A stretch of 64,000 nucleotides of DNA from Microthrix sp041394405 (GCA_041394405.1 JAWKIF010000008.1:62001-126000), one strand, 5' to 3'. Shown: positions 17,395 to 26,361, counted from the stretch's first letter. Notes: generated from the sequence alone by a model not told the origin. Numbers and translations: made by a program.

Positions 17395-17431
17395 GCCCAC
17401 CGGCGTTGCCCACACGAAATGTGGCCACGCA

Positions 17432-17851
17432 ATGCGTCCGCTGTGCTCACATGGGTGGGTGAACCTCGGCGACGCCCCTCCAGCCTCCTGGTCGACACCG
17501 TCCGGTCGCGTCTACCACCTGTGTCCGGCCCAGCGGTGGGTGGAACAACGCCATGGGGCCGACTACGAACCCGAGGGATTCGGAGCGGAGGGGTTCGTGC
17601 ACACCACCATCGGGCTGGATGCGACGCTGGTGCCCGCCAACCGCTACTACGCCGACGACGCTCGGCCCCACGTGTGCCTCACCATCGACCTCGACCTGGT
17701 GAACGTCGACGTGCGCTTCGACGCCGAGCCGCACCTCTACCCTCACATCTACGGCCCGGTGCCCACCGGGGCCGTCATCGAGGTTCGCGACGCCCTCAGG
17801 GCCCCGGACGGCGCGTTTACCGGGTTCGGCCCACCGGTTGACACGCACTGA
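17432..17851 (+). CDS. DUF952 domain protein
   Basis: This protein of about 139 residues belongs to the DUF952 family, related in fold to glutathione-S-transferase-like small enzymes but without known activity. Diagnostic segments are YHLCPAQRW, GFVHTT, the Tyr-rich NRYYADD, and the PHIYGPVP motif near the C-terminus. The start is uncertain: ATG at 17432 or GTG at 17459 would both keep the full domain. It is divergent from bioB. Confidence 0.8.
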   Translation: MRPLCSHGWVNLGDAPPASWSTPSGRVYHLCPAQRWVEQRHGADYEPEGFGAEGFVHTTIGLDATLVPANRYYADDARPHVCLTIDLDLVNVDVRFDAEPHLYPHIYGPVPTGAVIEVRDALRAPDGAFTGFGPPVDTH

Positions 17852-17865
17852 ACTCACCAGCCGCG

Positions 17866-17918
17866 GAGTGCCCGGACAGGAATGGAACCTGTGGCCTGCC
17901 CGCTGAGGAGGTGGTCGC
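17866..17918 (-). pseudogene. Decayed partial copy of the tRNA-Arg 3' half
   Basis: About 53 bases repeat the 3' half of the adjacent tRNA-Arg (T arm, variable loop and anticodon-arm region), offset by about 70 bases. The copy has mismatches: an altered T-loop base, an insertion in the anticodon stem and a lost base in the acceptor stem. It lacks the 5' half, so it cannot be a functional tRNA. Such 3'-half copies are typical scars of element integration into tRNA genes. Confidence 0.75.
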
Positions 17919-17937
17919 GAGATGCTGTCTGGTGGAG

Positions 17938-18011
17938 TGCCCCGGACAGGAATCGAACCTGTGGCCTACCGCTTAGGAGGCGGTCGCTCTATCCAGCTGA
18001 GCTACCGGGGC
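17938..18011 (-). tRNA. tRNA-Arg(CCU)
   Basis: The minus strand folds as a full cloverleaf: acceptor GCCCCGG/CCGGGGC with discriminator A, D arm GCTC...GAGC, anticodon stem ACCGC/GCGGT with loop CTCCTAA (anticodon CCT), and T arm ACAGG-TTCGATT-CCTGT. The 3' CCA is not encoded. It reads the AGG codon. Confidence 0.95.
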
Positions 18012-18018
18012 GAAGCCC

Positions 18019-18444
18019 TCAGTCTCGCGCGTCCACCTGGTGAAAGCGCCTGCCGGTGACCTCGTCGGCGGTGATGGCGACGTAGTGGTGTTTGCCCTCG
18101 GCCACCCACGGGAAGAGCGGCAGATCCTCCGCGTGCACCAGCTCGTCCACCGTGTGGTATTCCCGGGCCTGGCCCTTCAGCACGACGCTCCACGCAACGC
18201 CCGTCTCGCTATCGGTGTGGTCCACCTCGAATGCGACGCCCCGCCCGAGTACGGCGGACGCCAGCTTGGTGCCGGGGTCGGTGCGAAACACCAGCGTGCG
18301 ATTCTCGACCACGTGGTTGATGGGGAAGATGTCGGGATGGTCACCGATGGCAACTGCCAAGCGGCCCACCTGCTCCCTGCCCAGCAGCTCCCAGCACTTG
18401 TCCTCGCTGAGATCCTCGGTGCTGTCACCGACTCCGTTGGTCAT
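18019..18444 (-). CDS. Pyridoxamine 5'-phosphate oxidase-like flavin/F420-binding protein
   Basis: This 141-residue split-barrel protein of the PNPOx-like superfamily is common in Actinobacteria, where members bind FMN, F420 or heme. Features are CWELLGREQVGRLAV at the N-terminus, the IFPINHVVENRTLVFRT barrel strands, and SVVLKGQAREY. No clear substrate residues stand out. The ATG at 18444 is chosen because of the strong AGGGAGG ribosome-binding site 7 bases upstream. It follows the tRNA-Arg on the same strand. Confidence 0.83.
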   Translation of the reverse strand: MTNGVGDSTEDLSEDKCWELLGREQVGRLAVAIGDHPDIFPINHVVENRTLVFRTDPGTKLASAVLGRGVAFEVDHTDSETGVAWSVVLKGQAREYHTVDELVHAEDLPLFPWVAEGKHHYVAITADEVTGRRFHQVDARD

Positions 18445-18525
18445 CGTCGTCCTCCCTGTTCGTGGCGTGTGCACCTCGGTCTACCAGCCAGCGGGGTGCC
18501 ACGGCGTCTCGGGCGGCCGTTGGGT

Positions 18526-18531
18526 CATGAT
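18526..18531 (+). promoter_or_regulatory. Candidate -10 of the alpha-mannosidase gene
   Basis: CATGAT ends 6 bases before the ATG at 18538, and no ribosome-binding site is present. The spacing matches the other leaderless starts in this window, but the first base departs from TAnnnT. Confidence 0.33.
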
Positions 18532-18537
18532 GGGCCG

Positions 18538-21500
18538 ATGCACGACGACCATCGCATCACCGAACGGCGCATTCGTCGGCTGCTCGACGAGCGGATTCGG
18601 CCGGCGATCTACGGGCCCGGCACCCCGTTGAACGTCAGCGTCCACCACGTGGACGGCGAGCCCATCGGGGTCGAGGCGGCCAGGGAGGCCAACTACGAGC
18701 CGTGCCAGGTGGGCGAGCCGTGGGGGCCGGCGTGGGGTACCAGTTGGTTTCGTCTTACCGGTCAGGTGCCACACGAGCTGGCCGGACGACGGGTGGAGGC
18801 GCTGGTGGATCTGGGGTTCATCAGCGGCCAGGTTGGCTTCAACGCCGAGGGCCTGGTCTGGGATGAGGTCGGCCCGCGCCACGGGCTGCATCCGGCCCGC
18901 CGTTGGAGCCTGGTGGCCGACCCGGCCGCAGGGGGCGAACGCGTCGACCTGCTGGTGGAGGCGGCGGCCAATCCGTTCGTCAACATGAACGCGCCCACCC
19001 CGCTGGGCGACGTGCTGACCGCCCCGACGACCCCCATGTACCGGCTGACGCAAGCCGAGGTGGCGGCCCTCAACGTCGAGGTGTGGCACCTGGCCCTGGA
19101 GGTGGACTTCCTGTTGCGGTTGGGCTGGCAGCTGGACACGGTGGGGTCCCGCAAGCTGCGCATCCTCGCAGCGTTGAGCCGGGCGGCCGATGCATTGGGC
19201 CTGGACGACGTGGCGGGCAGGGCCGCAGCGGCGCGGGGAGAGCTGTCCGAGGTGCTGGCCGCCCCGGCGGTGGCCTCCGAGCATCGGGTGACGGCCATCG
19301 GCCATGCGCACATCGATACCGCGTGGTTGTGGCCGTTGCGGGAGACGCGGCGCAAGTGCGCCCGCACCTTTGCCAACTCGTTGCGGCTGATCGAGGAGGA
19401 TCCCGACTATCGCTTCGGGTGCTCGCAGGCCGCGCAGTACCAGTGGATGGTGGACGAGTACCCGACGGTGGCCGAGGACATCTCGGCCGCCGTGGCGGCC
19501 GGGCGGTGGGTGCCCCTGGGCGGCATGTGGGTGGAGGCCGACGGCAACCTGCCCTCCGGCGAGTCGATGGCCCGCCAGTTCCTGCACGGGCAGCGGTTCT
19601 TCCGGGAGCACTACGGCGTCACCTGCACCGAGACGTGGATCCCCGACGTGTTCGGCTACCCGGCCTCGCTACCCCAGATCTTCCGGCTGGGCGGCACGGA
19701 CAACTTCGTCACCCAGAAGATCTCCTGGAACCGCACCAACGCCTTTCCCCACCACACGTTCCTGTGGGAGGGCCTGGACGGAACCGCCATCCCGACGCAC
19801 TTCCCGCCCGCCGACACCTACAACTCCGAGATCGATCCCGGCGAGCTGGTGCCCGCCGCCCGGCGCTTCGCCGAGCGCGCGGTGGCTGGCCGGTCGCTGC
19901 TGGCGTTCGGGCACGGCGACGGCGGCGGCGGCCCCACCAGGGAGATGATGGCCCGTATTGCCCTGGCCTCCGACTGTGAAGCGGTGCCACGCGTGGAGGT
20001 GGGGTCGCCGGCCGAGTTCTTCGCCTCGGCGCTCGAGGAGTTGCCCGACCCGCCCCGCTGGGTGGGCGAGCTGTACCTGGAGATGCATCGGGGCACCTAC
20101 ACCGCGCAGGCAAAGACCAAGGCGGGCAACCGCCGGTGCGAGGGGCTGCTTCGGGAGGTCGAGTGGTGGGCGCTCGCCGCAGCAGGTGGCCGCCCCGAGA
20201 CCGCCTATCCGCTGGCCGAGCTGGCCGATCTGTGGCGGGAGGTGCTGACGCTCCAGTTCCACGACATCCTGCCGGGGAGCTCCATTGCCTGGGTGCACCG
20301 CGAGGCCGAGGAGGCCTTCGCCCGCATCCAGCGGAACTGCGAGCGGCTGATTGACGAGTCACTGGGGTCCATCGCCCGAGCGGCGGGCCTGCCGGGAGTG
20401 CTGCTGGCCAACCCGGCACCTCACGACCGACCGGGTGTCCAGGTGGTGGCGTGGCCCGAGGAGACGGAGCTTGCCGATGGCGCCCAGCGCCTGGCGGACG
20501 GCCGGGTGGCCGTTTCGGCCGACGTGCCTGCCGGCGGTTGGACGGTGGTGCCGCCGGGCGGCGGGGCCTCGCTGGCCGACGAACCGGTCGCAATCCACTC
20601 GCGCCCCGGCGGCGGCGGAACCATGTCCAATGGGCTGCTGACGCTCGCCTGGGACGACGACGGCCTGGTGACCTCGCTGGTGGATCATCGGGTGGATGGC
20701 GGCCGGGAGGTGATTCGGCCCGGCCAGCGGGGCAACGTGCTGGAGCTGTCCGATGACCTGCCGCTGGAGTACGACGCCTGGGACCTGGAGGCCTACTACA
20801 CCAACTCGACGGTGCAGCTGCTGGTGGCCGACGGGGTCGAGGTGGTGGACGAGGGTCCGCTGGTGGTCGCCTTGGTCGTCCGCCGCACCTTCGGCCAGTC
20901 CACGTTCACCCAGACGTTGCGCCTGTCGGCCGGTTCGCCCCGCGTGGACATTGACTACGACATCGAGTGGGCCGAGACCGACAAGGTGTTGAAGGTGGCC
21001 TGGCCGGTGGATGTGCACACCCGCGAGGTGGCCTCCGAGGTCCAGTTCGGGCATGTGGTGCGGCCCGTGCACCAGAACACCTCCTGGGACGCGGCTCGTT
21101 TCGAGTTCTGTGCCCATCGGTGGATCGACGCCTCCGAGCGCGGCTACGGCGTGGCGCTGCTGAACGATGCCAAGTACGGCCACGATGCGCTCGACGGCAA
21201 CCTGCGCCAGACGTTGCTGACCGCGTCCACCTACCCGGATCCGGCGGCCGATCGGGGCAGGCATCGGTTCACGTTGGCCGTGTTGCCCCATGTCGGCGAT
21301 CTGGCCGAGGCCCAGGTGGTGGCGGAGGCCTGGCGCCTCAACAACCCAGTTCGGGCCCTGAGCCTCGGGCCGGGCGTGGAGCAGGGGGGCGATTCGGGCG
21401 ACGCTCCCGGCCCGACGGCGGCGCCCAAGGTGCCGGTGGTGTGCTCCAACCCCGGCGTCACGGTGGAGGCGGCCAAGGCGGCCGAGGACGGCTCGGGCGA

Positions 21501-21717
21501 TCTGGTGATCCGCCTTGCCGAGGTGCACGGTGCCAGGGCGCGGGCCACCATCACCCTGGGGGCCCCGGCCGACTCGCTCGCCGTGTGCGACCTGCTGGAG
21601 GACGAGTTGCCGGCCGGGGACGATCGCCGGGGGGGCACCTTGGCCGAGCTCGCCTCGCCGACGGAGGTAGCCGTGGAACTCCACCCGTTCAAGGTGCTGA
21701 CCCTGCGTCTCGGCTGA
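18538..21717 (+). CDS. Glycoside hydrolase family 38 alpha-mannosidase
   Basis: This 1059-residue class II alpha-mannosidase is a retaining, zinc-dependent enzyme that hydrolyses alpha-mannosides. The N-terminal beta-rich domain spans about 1-245. The catalytic barrel starts with GHAHIDTAWLWP near 256 (zinc-binding His and Asp). The nucleophile Asp lies in WIPDVFGYP near 366, and the third/fourth metal ligands in QFHDILPGSS near 574. Long C-terminal beta domains cover 640-1059. There is no signal peptide, so it is cytoplasmic, perhaps for turnover of mannosylated glycans or imported oligosaccharides. It stands alone, without sugar transport genes. Confidence 0.92.
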   Translation: MHDDHRITERRIRRLLDERIRPAIYGPGTPLNVSVHHVDGEPIGVEAAREANYEPCQVGEPWGPAWGTSWFRLTGQVPHELAGRRVEALVDLGFISGQVGFNAEGLVWDEVGPRHGLHPARRWSLVADPAAGGERVDLLVEAAANPFVNMNAPTPLGDVLTAPTTPMYRLTQAEVAALNVEVWHLALEVDFLLRLGWQLDTVGSRKLRILAALSRAADALGLDDVAGRAAAARGELSEVLAAPAVASEHRVTAIGHAHIDTAWLWPLRETRRKCARTFANSLRLIEEDPDYRFGCSQAAQYQWMVDEYPTVAEDISAAVAAGRWVPLGGMWVEADGNLPSGESMARQFLHGQRFFREHYGVTCTETWIPDVFGYPASLPQIFRLGGTDNFVTQKISWNRTNAFPHHTFLWEGLDGTAIPTHFPPADTYNSEIDPGELVPAARRFAERAVAGRSLLAFGHGDGGGGPTREMMARIALASDCEAVPRVEVGSPAEFFASALEELPDPPRWVGELYLEMHRGTYTAQAKTKAGNRRCEGLLREVEWWALAAAGGRPETAYPLAELADLWREVLTLQFHDILPGSSIAWVHREAEEAFARIQRNCERLIDESLGSIARAAGLPGVLLANPAPHDRPGVQVVAWPEETELADGAQRLADGRVAVSADVPAGGWTVVPPGGGASLADEPVAIHSRPGGGGTMSNGLLTLAWDDDGLVTSLVDHRVDGGREVIRPGQRGNVLELSDDLPLEYDAWDLEAYYTNSTVQLLVADGVEVVDEGPLVVALVVRRTFGQSTFTQTLRLSAGSPRVDIDYDIEWAETDKVLKVAWPVDVHTREVASEVQFGHVVRPVHQNTSWDAARFEFCAHRWIDASERGYGVALLNDAKYGHDALDGNLRQTLLTASTYPDPAADRGRHRFTLAVLPHVGDLAEAQVVAEAWRLNNPVRALSLGPGVEQGGDSGDAPGPTAAPKVPVVCSNPGVTVEAAKAAEDGSGDLVIRLAEVHGARARATITLGAPADSLAVCDLLEDELPAGDDRRGGTLAELASPTEVAVELHPFKVLTLRLG

Positions 21718-21743
21718 GCACGGAAGGGGGGGACGGCGGGTCG

Positions 21744-23465
21744 TCAGGCACCCCGAGGAGGAGGCGCAGGCGGCGGTGAGCACCCGGCCGGGCGTGGTGG
21801 GACTGCCGGAGGGTGGGGTCGGGCGCGGAGCGGGTCGGGCGGTCGGGTCGGCGGCACATCTCGAGCGTGCGGGTAGATGCAGGCCGGATCGAGCCGCCGA
21901 CCGGAGGCCCCGATGAAGTCTCCCCTTTCGGGCTGGGCCATGCCGCCGCGACGGGCGGCATCGGCCAAACCACCCGGAGTGGTGTTGGGTGGAGGGATCG
22001 GCGCCTGGGCCTCGATGGCTCGACCGTCGGCATTGGTGAAGGTGAGCCCGGTGTTGGGGTCGCCGTGCAGGTGGAGCAGGCCGTGGTGGTGCGCCCGATG
22101 GTGGGGACCGCAGAGGGCCACGAGGTTGTCGCTGTCGGTGGCGCCACCGTCTTCCCAGTGGCGCAGATGGTGAATCTGCAGACCTCGCGTCGCGCCGCAT
22201 CCGGGGACGACGCAGCAGCGATCTCGATCGACGATGATGCGCCTCAGCCGGGGGGTGACGACCCGGGTCTTGCGGCCGAGATCCACCGGGCGGCCATCGG
22301 CAATGCCGATGACCCGGAGGCTGGAGTCGCACAGCAGCTGGCGGCGAACCGCGTCGGGGATGGGGTCGTCGCCGTGCTCGGGAAACAACCGGCCGTAGTG
22401 GAGGTGGTAGTGGATGAGCGTGCGATCGGTGGGCTGGCCGTGGGCGCTGGCGGCATCGGCCGCGTCGAGCGATCGTCGAGCGATCTCGACCAGGGCATCG
22501 GCCCAGGTGATGCGGCCGGACTCGTCGGGATCCTCGGCCCGACGAAACAGCTGATCTCGGCAGTCGTGCAGCGCGGTCTCGATGAGTGCGCCGTCCTCGG
22601 CCGTGAGGTTGGCCGCGAGGTTCCATCGCCCGTCGTCCCCGATGCCGAAGCTGACCCGATTGCCGAGCATGGGGGTGACCGGATCGTTGCTGGGGCCGTG
22701 CTGGTCGTCCCCGACCGCGTCGGGGTCGGGGACGGTTGCGCCTCCCTGCCCGGCGTCCTCCTCGGGTGGCCGCGCACCGAGGCCGGATTCGGTGTCGCCC
22801 TCGCCGTTCATGTGCTCGCCCCCGTTGCGGTTCCCGTTGGTGTCCGACCCGCTGGATGGCTCGGTGGCGGGAATGGCGCGCGTGCACGTGCGCAGCTGCG
22901 ACAGGGTCATGCTGCGGGCGAGGGCGGCGTAGGTGTGCTGGTACTCCGGTGCAATCCGGGTGCAGATGTGATGGGCGGCCTCGATCGTGATGGCACCCTC
23001 GGTGAGGGCATCGATCACGGCGGGGTAGTTGGCGGCAGCCTTGGCAACGCTGATCACCCGGTTGGCGTGGGCCGGGCTGGTGGCCCAGTGGATGGAGAGC
23101 CACTGTCGGATCGTGAGGATTCCCGGCCCGAGCCACCAGCCGGTCTCCAGCACCCGGGCGACGGCCAGCACCATGCGGCCGTGGGTGGCGTTGAGTACCC
23201 CGCCGAGTTCTCTCGTGAGGTCGCTCAGCTGACGGCCCTCAGCTTCGGTGATCGCCCCGTCGGGCCCGGGAAGCCGTTCGCCGGCGTCCGCACGCAGCTG
23301 GGCCTCGAGCGAGGCTGCGACGTTGGTGGCCGGCGCGGCTCGGTCGATCAGTCGATCGGCACCGCCAGTTGCCCCGCTGTCAGTTGCCAGGTCGCCAGCT
23401 GCCCCGCTCGCGGCGGAGTGGTCGTCATCTGGCGCCCCGTTTCCCTGCGTCGAGTGCTCGTACAT
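21744..23465 (-). CDS. HNH endonuclease with DUF222 (13E12 repeat family)
   Basis: This 573-residue protein has an N-terminal helical DUF222 domain (about 45-330, broken by a charged low-complexity insert near 205-255). A C-terminal HNH nuclease domain (about 400-480) shows C-x-x-PGC, the IHHLRHWEDGG core, DNLVALCGPHHRAHH and the final His. The last 70 residues are Pro/Arg-rich. This family is abundant and multicopy in Actinobacteria, and mycobacterial members are DNA-damage inducible. The ATG at 23465 is chosen because a full promoter places the transcription start on or next to it. Two LexA-like boxes overlap that promoter. Confidence 0.9.
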   Translation of the reverse strand: MYEHSTQGNGAPDDDHSAASGAAGDLATDSGATGGADRLIDRAAPATNVAASLEAQLRADAGERLPGPDGAITEAEGRQLSDLTRELGGVLNATHGRMVLAVARVLETGWWLGPGILTIRQWLSIHWATSPAHANRVISVAKAAANYPAVIDALTEGAITIEAAHHICTRIAPEYQHTYAALARSMTLSQLRTCTRAIPATEPSSGSDTNGNRNGGEHMNGEGDTESGLGARPPEEDAGQGGATVPDPDAVGDDQHGPSNDPVTPMLGNRVSFGIGDDGRWNLAANLTAEDGALIETALHDCRDQLFRRAEDPDESGRITWADALVEIARRSLDAADAASAHGQPTDRTLIHYHLHYGRLFPEHGDDPIPDAVRRQLLCDSSLRVIGIADGRPVDLGRKTRVVTPRLRRIIVDRDRCCVVPGCGATRGLQIHHLRHWEDGGATDSDNLVALCGPHHRAHHHGLLHLHGDPNTGLTFTNADGRAIEAQAPIPPPNTTPGGLADAARRGGMAQPERGDFIGASGRRLDPACIYPHARDVPPTRPPDPLRARPHPPAVPPRPAGCSPPPAPPPRGA

Positions 23466-23501
23466 GTGTTCGATACTACCGAACTCATGTACGGTGCGCA
23501 A
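23459..23501 (-). promoter_or_regulatory. Leaderless promoter with two LexA-like (SOS) boxes
   Basis: On the minus strand: TTGCGC (-35, 23496-23501), 17 bases, TAGTAT (-10, 23473-23478), 7 bases, ATG. CGAACTCATGTACG (23480-23493) lies in the spacer and CGTACATGTGTTCG (23459-23472) covers the start. Each differs by one base from the actinobacterial SOS box CGAAC-N4-GTTCG, and together they form a 13-bp inverted repeat with one mismatch. This fits LexA control of the HNH gene. Confidence 0.62.
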
Positions 23502-23644
23502 GTGGTTTTGATGGGAGTCCACGAATCCCTCCCGCACCATCGCCGGCCGAGCGCAGAGCGCGGCGGGAGGTAGCTGGGTGGGCCGCCAACCGAGATGTCG
23601 GATTTCCGCCGGATTCCGCCTCGGCCATCTGGGAGGATGTCGAC

Positions 23645-25309
23645 ATGGGACGAGGAGCGGGAGGTGAACCAGCGGGCGCCACCCCCGATGCCTGGGACGT
23701 CGCCTCGCTGTTGGCCGATCCCGATCGCTGCTACCGGGCGGTGGTCAGCCGCGACCGGCGCTTCGACGGTCGAATCGTGTTGGCCGTGTCGTCCACGGGC
23801 ATCTACTGCCGCCCGAGCTGCCCGACGGCGGTGCGGCCGAAGCGGTCGAACGCCCACTTTTATCCGACTGCGGCGGCCGCCCAGGGCGCCGGTTTCCGGG
23901 CGTGCAAGCGGTGCCGTCCGGACGCGGCGCCGGGGTCGCCGGAATGGTTCGTGGGTGACGAGTTGGTGGATCGGGCCATGCGGGCCATTGCCGCCGGTGA
24001 GGTGGACCGCGCGGGGGTGGAGGGCCTGGCCGCTCAACTCGGTGTCAGCGCCCGTCACCTGGACCGCGTGCTCAAGAAGCGGGTGGGTGCCGGGCCGCTG
24101 GCCCTCGCCAGAGCGCGTCGCTCCCACGCCGCGCGGCAGCTGTTGGAGCACACGACGCTGCCGGTCAGCGAGGTCGCGTTCGCGGCAGGGTTCGGCAGCA
24201 TTCGGCAGTTCAACGACACCATGCAGGCTGTTTACAACCGAACCCCGACCCGCATTCGCGAGGCGGTGTCACCCGACCGCTTCGGGCCGCCCCGAGGCCG
24301 CCGATCGGTCGATCCAGCGCCTCGAGATCCGATCCGCCGCAACGGCAGGCTCGTCGGCCCGTCCGCCCCCGCTCCGGTCAACGTTCAGGTGGCCATTCGC
24401 CCGCCCTTTGACGCCGCCGAGGTGCTGGGCTTCCTGGCCTCGCGCGCCCTGCCCGGGGTGGAGTGGGGCGACGGCGGGCAGTTCTCCCGAATGCTGAGCC
24501 TGCCGGGTGGCCCGGCGGCCGTCACCCTGCGGCCAACCTATGACCACGACGGCATGACGGTTGAAGTGTTGGCCACCGACCTGGGCGACCTCACCGCCGC
24601 GGTTGCCGTCGCCGAACGGCTGACCGATGCGACGTGCGATCCGGCTGTGGTCGTCGACCTGTTGGGCGTCGACCCCGCGCTCGCCGAGGCGGTTCGGGCG
24701 CATCCCGGGCGGCGGATGCCGGCGTGTGCCGACGGCTTCGAGGCGCTCGTTCGGGCCGTGTTGGGACAGCAGGTCGCCCTCGGACAGGGCGTGGCGCTGG
24801 CGGCCAGTTTGGTGGAGGTTGCCGGCCGGCCCGCCCCGGAGTGGGCGCCGCCCGGACTGACCAGGCTGCCCCTTGAACCGGCGGACGTCGTCGATGCCGA
24901 TCTCACCGAGTTGGGCATGCCGGCCAAGCGTCGAGATGCGCTGCATGCCGCCGCCGCCGCCGTGGCCAGCGGCCGGGTGAGCCTTGCCGCCCATGCCAAC
25001 CGGGCGGAGATCCGCCGGGCGCTCTTGGACGTGCCGGGCATCGGTCCGTGGACCGCCGACTACGTGGCCCTTCGTGGGCTGGCCGACCCCGATGCGTTCC
25101 CAGCGGGTGACGTCGCACTCCAACGCGGTGCACGCGCCCTGGGGCTCGATGCCTCACCCGAGGCGCTGCTGCGACGCGCCGAGCGTTGGCGACCGTGGAG
25201 AGCCATCGCCGCGGCCCACCTGTGGGCCAACGCGGCGGTGCCGTCGGCGCCCGGCCTATCGCTCACCGACGACGCAACGCAGTCCCACGTCACCACGAGG
25301 AGCACCTGA
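23645..25309 (+). CDS. Ada-AlkA fusion: methyl sensor/regulator and 3-methyladenine glycosylase
   Basis: This 554-residue DNA alkylation repair protein has an Ada metal-binding domain with four zinc cysteines (C55, C59, C87, C90). The first of these is the expected methylphosphotriester acceptor. An AraC-type helix-turn-helix (about 110-200) follows. An AlkA glycosylase domain (about 245-540) has a helix-hairpin-helix (VPGIGPWTADYVALRG near 464) and a catalytic Asp near 488 (GDVAL). It should sense methylated DNA, activate its regulon and excise alkylated bases. The stop overlaps the ogt start (TGATG). The start has a GGAGGAT ribosome-binding site. Confidence 0.93.
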   Translation: MGRGAGGEPAGATPDAWDVASLLADPDRCYRAVVSRDRRFDGRIVLAVSSTGIYCRPSCPTAVRPKRSNAHFYPTAAAAQGAGFRACKRCRPDAAPGSPEWFVGDELVDRAMRAIAAGEVDRAGVEGLAAQLGVSARHLDRVLKKRVGAGPLALARARRSHAARQLLEHTTLPVSEVAFAAGFGSIRQFNDTMQAVYNRTPTRIREAVSPDRFGPPRGRRSVDPAPRDPIRRNGRLVGPSAPAPVNVQVAIRPPFDAAEVLGFLASRALPGVEWGDGGQFSRMLSLPGGPAAVTLRPTYDHDGMTVEVLATDLGDLTAAVAVAERLTDATCDPAVVVDLLGVDPALAEAVRAHPGRRMPACADGFEALVRAVLGQQVALGQGVALAASLVEVAGRPAPEWAPPGLTRLPLEPADVVDADLTELGMPAKRRDALHAAAAAVASGRVSLAAHANRAEIRRALLDVPGIGPWTADYVALRGLADPDAFPAGDVALQRGARALGLDASPEALLRRAERWRPWRAIAAAHLWANAAVPSAPGLSLTDDATQSHVTTRST

Positions 25310-25866
25310 TGCCCAAGACCACACACACCAGCAAGCAGTTGCCCACGGTCAGCCGGGTGATGAGCACCCCCATCGGCCCGCTGACGCTGGTCGCCGACGA
25401 GGTTGGCCTGCGAGCCGTGACCTGGCCGGGCGAGGACGGCAGCCGAGTAGGGCTGGGCACGGCCGTCGACCCGCCTGTTGGTGGCGAGGCGGACCCGTCC
25501 ATTGCCGCCGTGCTGGACGCCGCCGAGGCGCAGCTGGGCGAGTACTTCGCTGGCGCGCGCCGCGAGTTCGACCTGCCGCTGCATCTGGTGGGCACCGAGT
25601 TTCAACAGCAGGCCTGGCGGGCGCTTGCCGAAATTCCCTTCGGCGAGACCGTCAGCTACGGCGAGCAGGCGGCCCAGCTGGGGCGGCCCAAGGCGGTGCG
25701 GGCGGTGGGCGCCGCCAACGGCCGAAATCCACTGTCGGTGGTGCTGCCCTGCCACCGGGTTGTTGGCGCCAACGGCACCCTCACCGGCTTCGCTGCCGGT
25801 CTGGACACCAAGCGCTGGCTGTTGGACCACGAAGCCGGCCGGGCGGTCCTTCCCCTCACCCGGTGA
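25309..25866 (+). CDS. ogt: O6-methylguanine-DNA methyltransferase (Ogt)
   Basis: This 185-residue suicide repair protein takes the methyl group from O6-methylguanine on the Cys of its PCHRVV motif (C148). The preceding helix-turn-helix region (GETVSYGEQAAQLGRPKAVRAVG) and the Asn hinge (ANGRNPLSVVLPCH) are intact. It is translationally coupled to the Ada-AlkA gene by a one-base overlap, giving a compact adaptive-response operon. Confidence 0.95.
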   Translation: MPKTTHTSKQLPTVSRVMSTPIGPLTLVADEVGLRAVTWPGEDGSRVGLGTAVDPPVGGEADPSIAAVLDAAEAQLGEYFAGARREFDLPLHLVGTEFQQQAWRALAEIPFGETVSYGEQAAQLGRPKAVRAVGAANGRNPLSVVLPCHRVVGANGTLTGFAAGLDTKRWLLDHEAGRAVLPLTR

Positions 25867-25874
25867 GGCACGAC

Positions 25875-25896
25875 GCAGCCCCGGGGCCCAGGCTGC
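25875..25896. terminator. Hairpin between ogt and bcp
   Basis: GCAGCC (25875-25880) pairs with GGCTGC (25891-25896) around a GC-rich loop in the 30-bp gap between two convergent genes. No U-tract is present; it is a plausible two-way terminator. Confidence 0.4.
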
Positions 25897-26349
25897 TCAC
25901 TCCTCCAACGCAGCGAGCAGCTTGGTTGGGGTGTCCTTGGGACTGATCTTGGGCCACGCCTGCTCGATCACGCCGTCGGCATCGATGAGGTAGGCCGACC
26001 GGATGATGCCGTCGTACTCCTTGCCGTAGAGCTTCTTTCGGCCCCAGGCGCCGTAGGCCTCCGCCACGGCGTGATCCGGGTCGGACAACAGCGGAAAACC
26101 CAACGAGTGCTTCTCATCCCAGTTCAGTTGCTTGGTCGGCGAGTCGGGGCTGATGCCGAGGATGGCGACGTCGCCGATGTCGCCCGCCACGTCTCGCAGG
26201 CCGCACGCCTGAGTGGTGCATCCGGACGTGTTGGCCTTGGGGTAGAAGAACACCAGCGTGCGATGGCCTCGCTGGTCGGCCAGGCTGACGGCGGAGCCGT
26301 GCTGGTCGGTGAGTGAGAAGTCGGGAGCAGCTTCGCCGATGGTTGCCAT
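25897..26349 (-). CDS. bcp: Thioredoxin-dependent peroxiredoxin, Bcp/PrxQ type
   Basis: This 150-residue thiol peroxidase reduces hydroperoxides. It has the PKANTSGCTTQAC motif, with peroxidatic and resolving cysteines five residues apart as in the atypical 2-Cys PrxQ class. The start ATG at 26349 is supported by TACACT exactly 6 bases upstream and by the usual family N-terminus (APDFSLTDQHG). It converges on ogt. Confidence 0.94.
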   Translation of the reverse strand: MATIGEAAPDFSLTDQHGSAVSLADQRGHRTLVFFYPKANTSGCTTQACGLRDVAGDIGDVAILGISPDSPTKQLNWDEKHSLGFPLLSDPDHAVAEAYGAWGRKKLYGKEYDGIIRSAYLIDADGVIEQAWPKISPKDTPTKLLAALEE

Positions 26350-26355
26350 GTCGGG

Positions 26356-26361
26356 AGTGTA
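26356..26361 (-). promoter_or_regulatory. -10 element of bcp
   Basis: Minus-strand TACACT with a 6-base gap to the ATG and no Shine-Dalgarno indicates a leaderless transcript. It is the same hexamer and spacing as the DtxR-family gene. Confidence 0.5.

Noticed and set aside
17866..17918. A second functional tRNA-Arg
   Set aside because: Only the 3' half is present, with mismatches in the arms and no 5' half or acceptor pairing.
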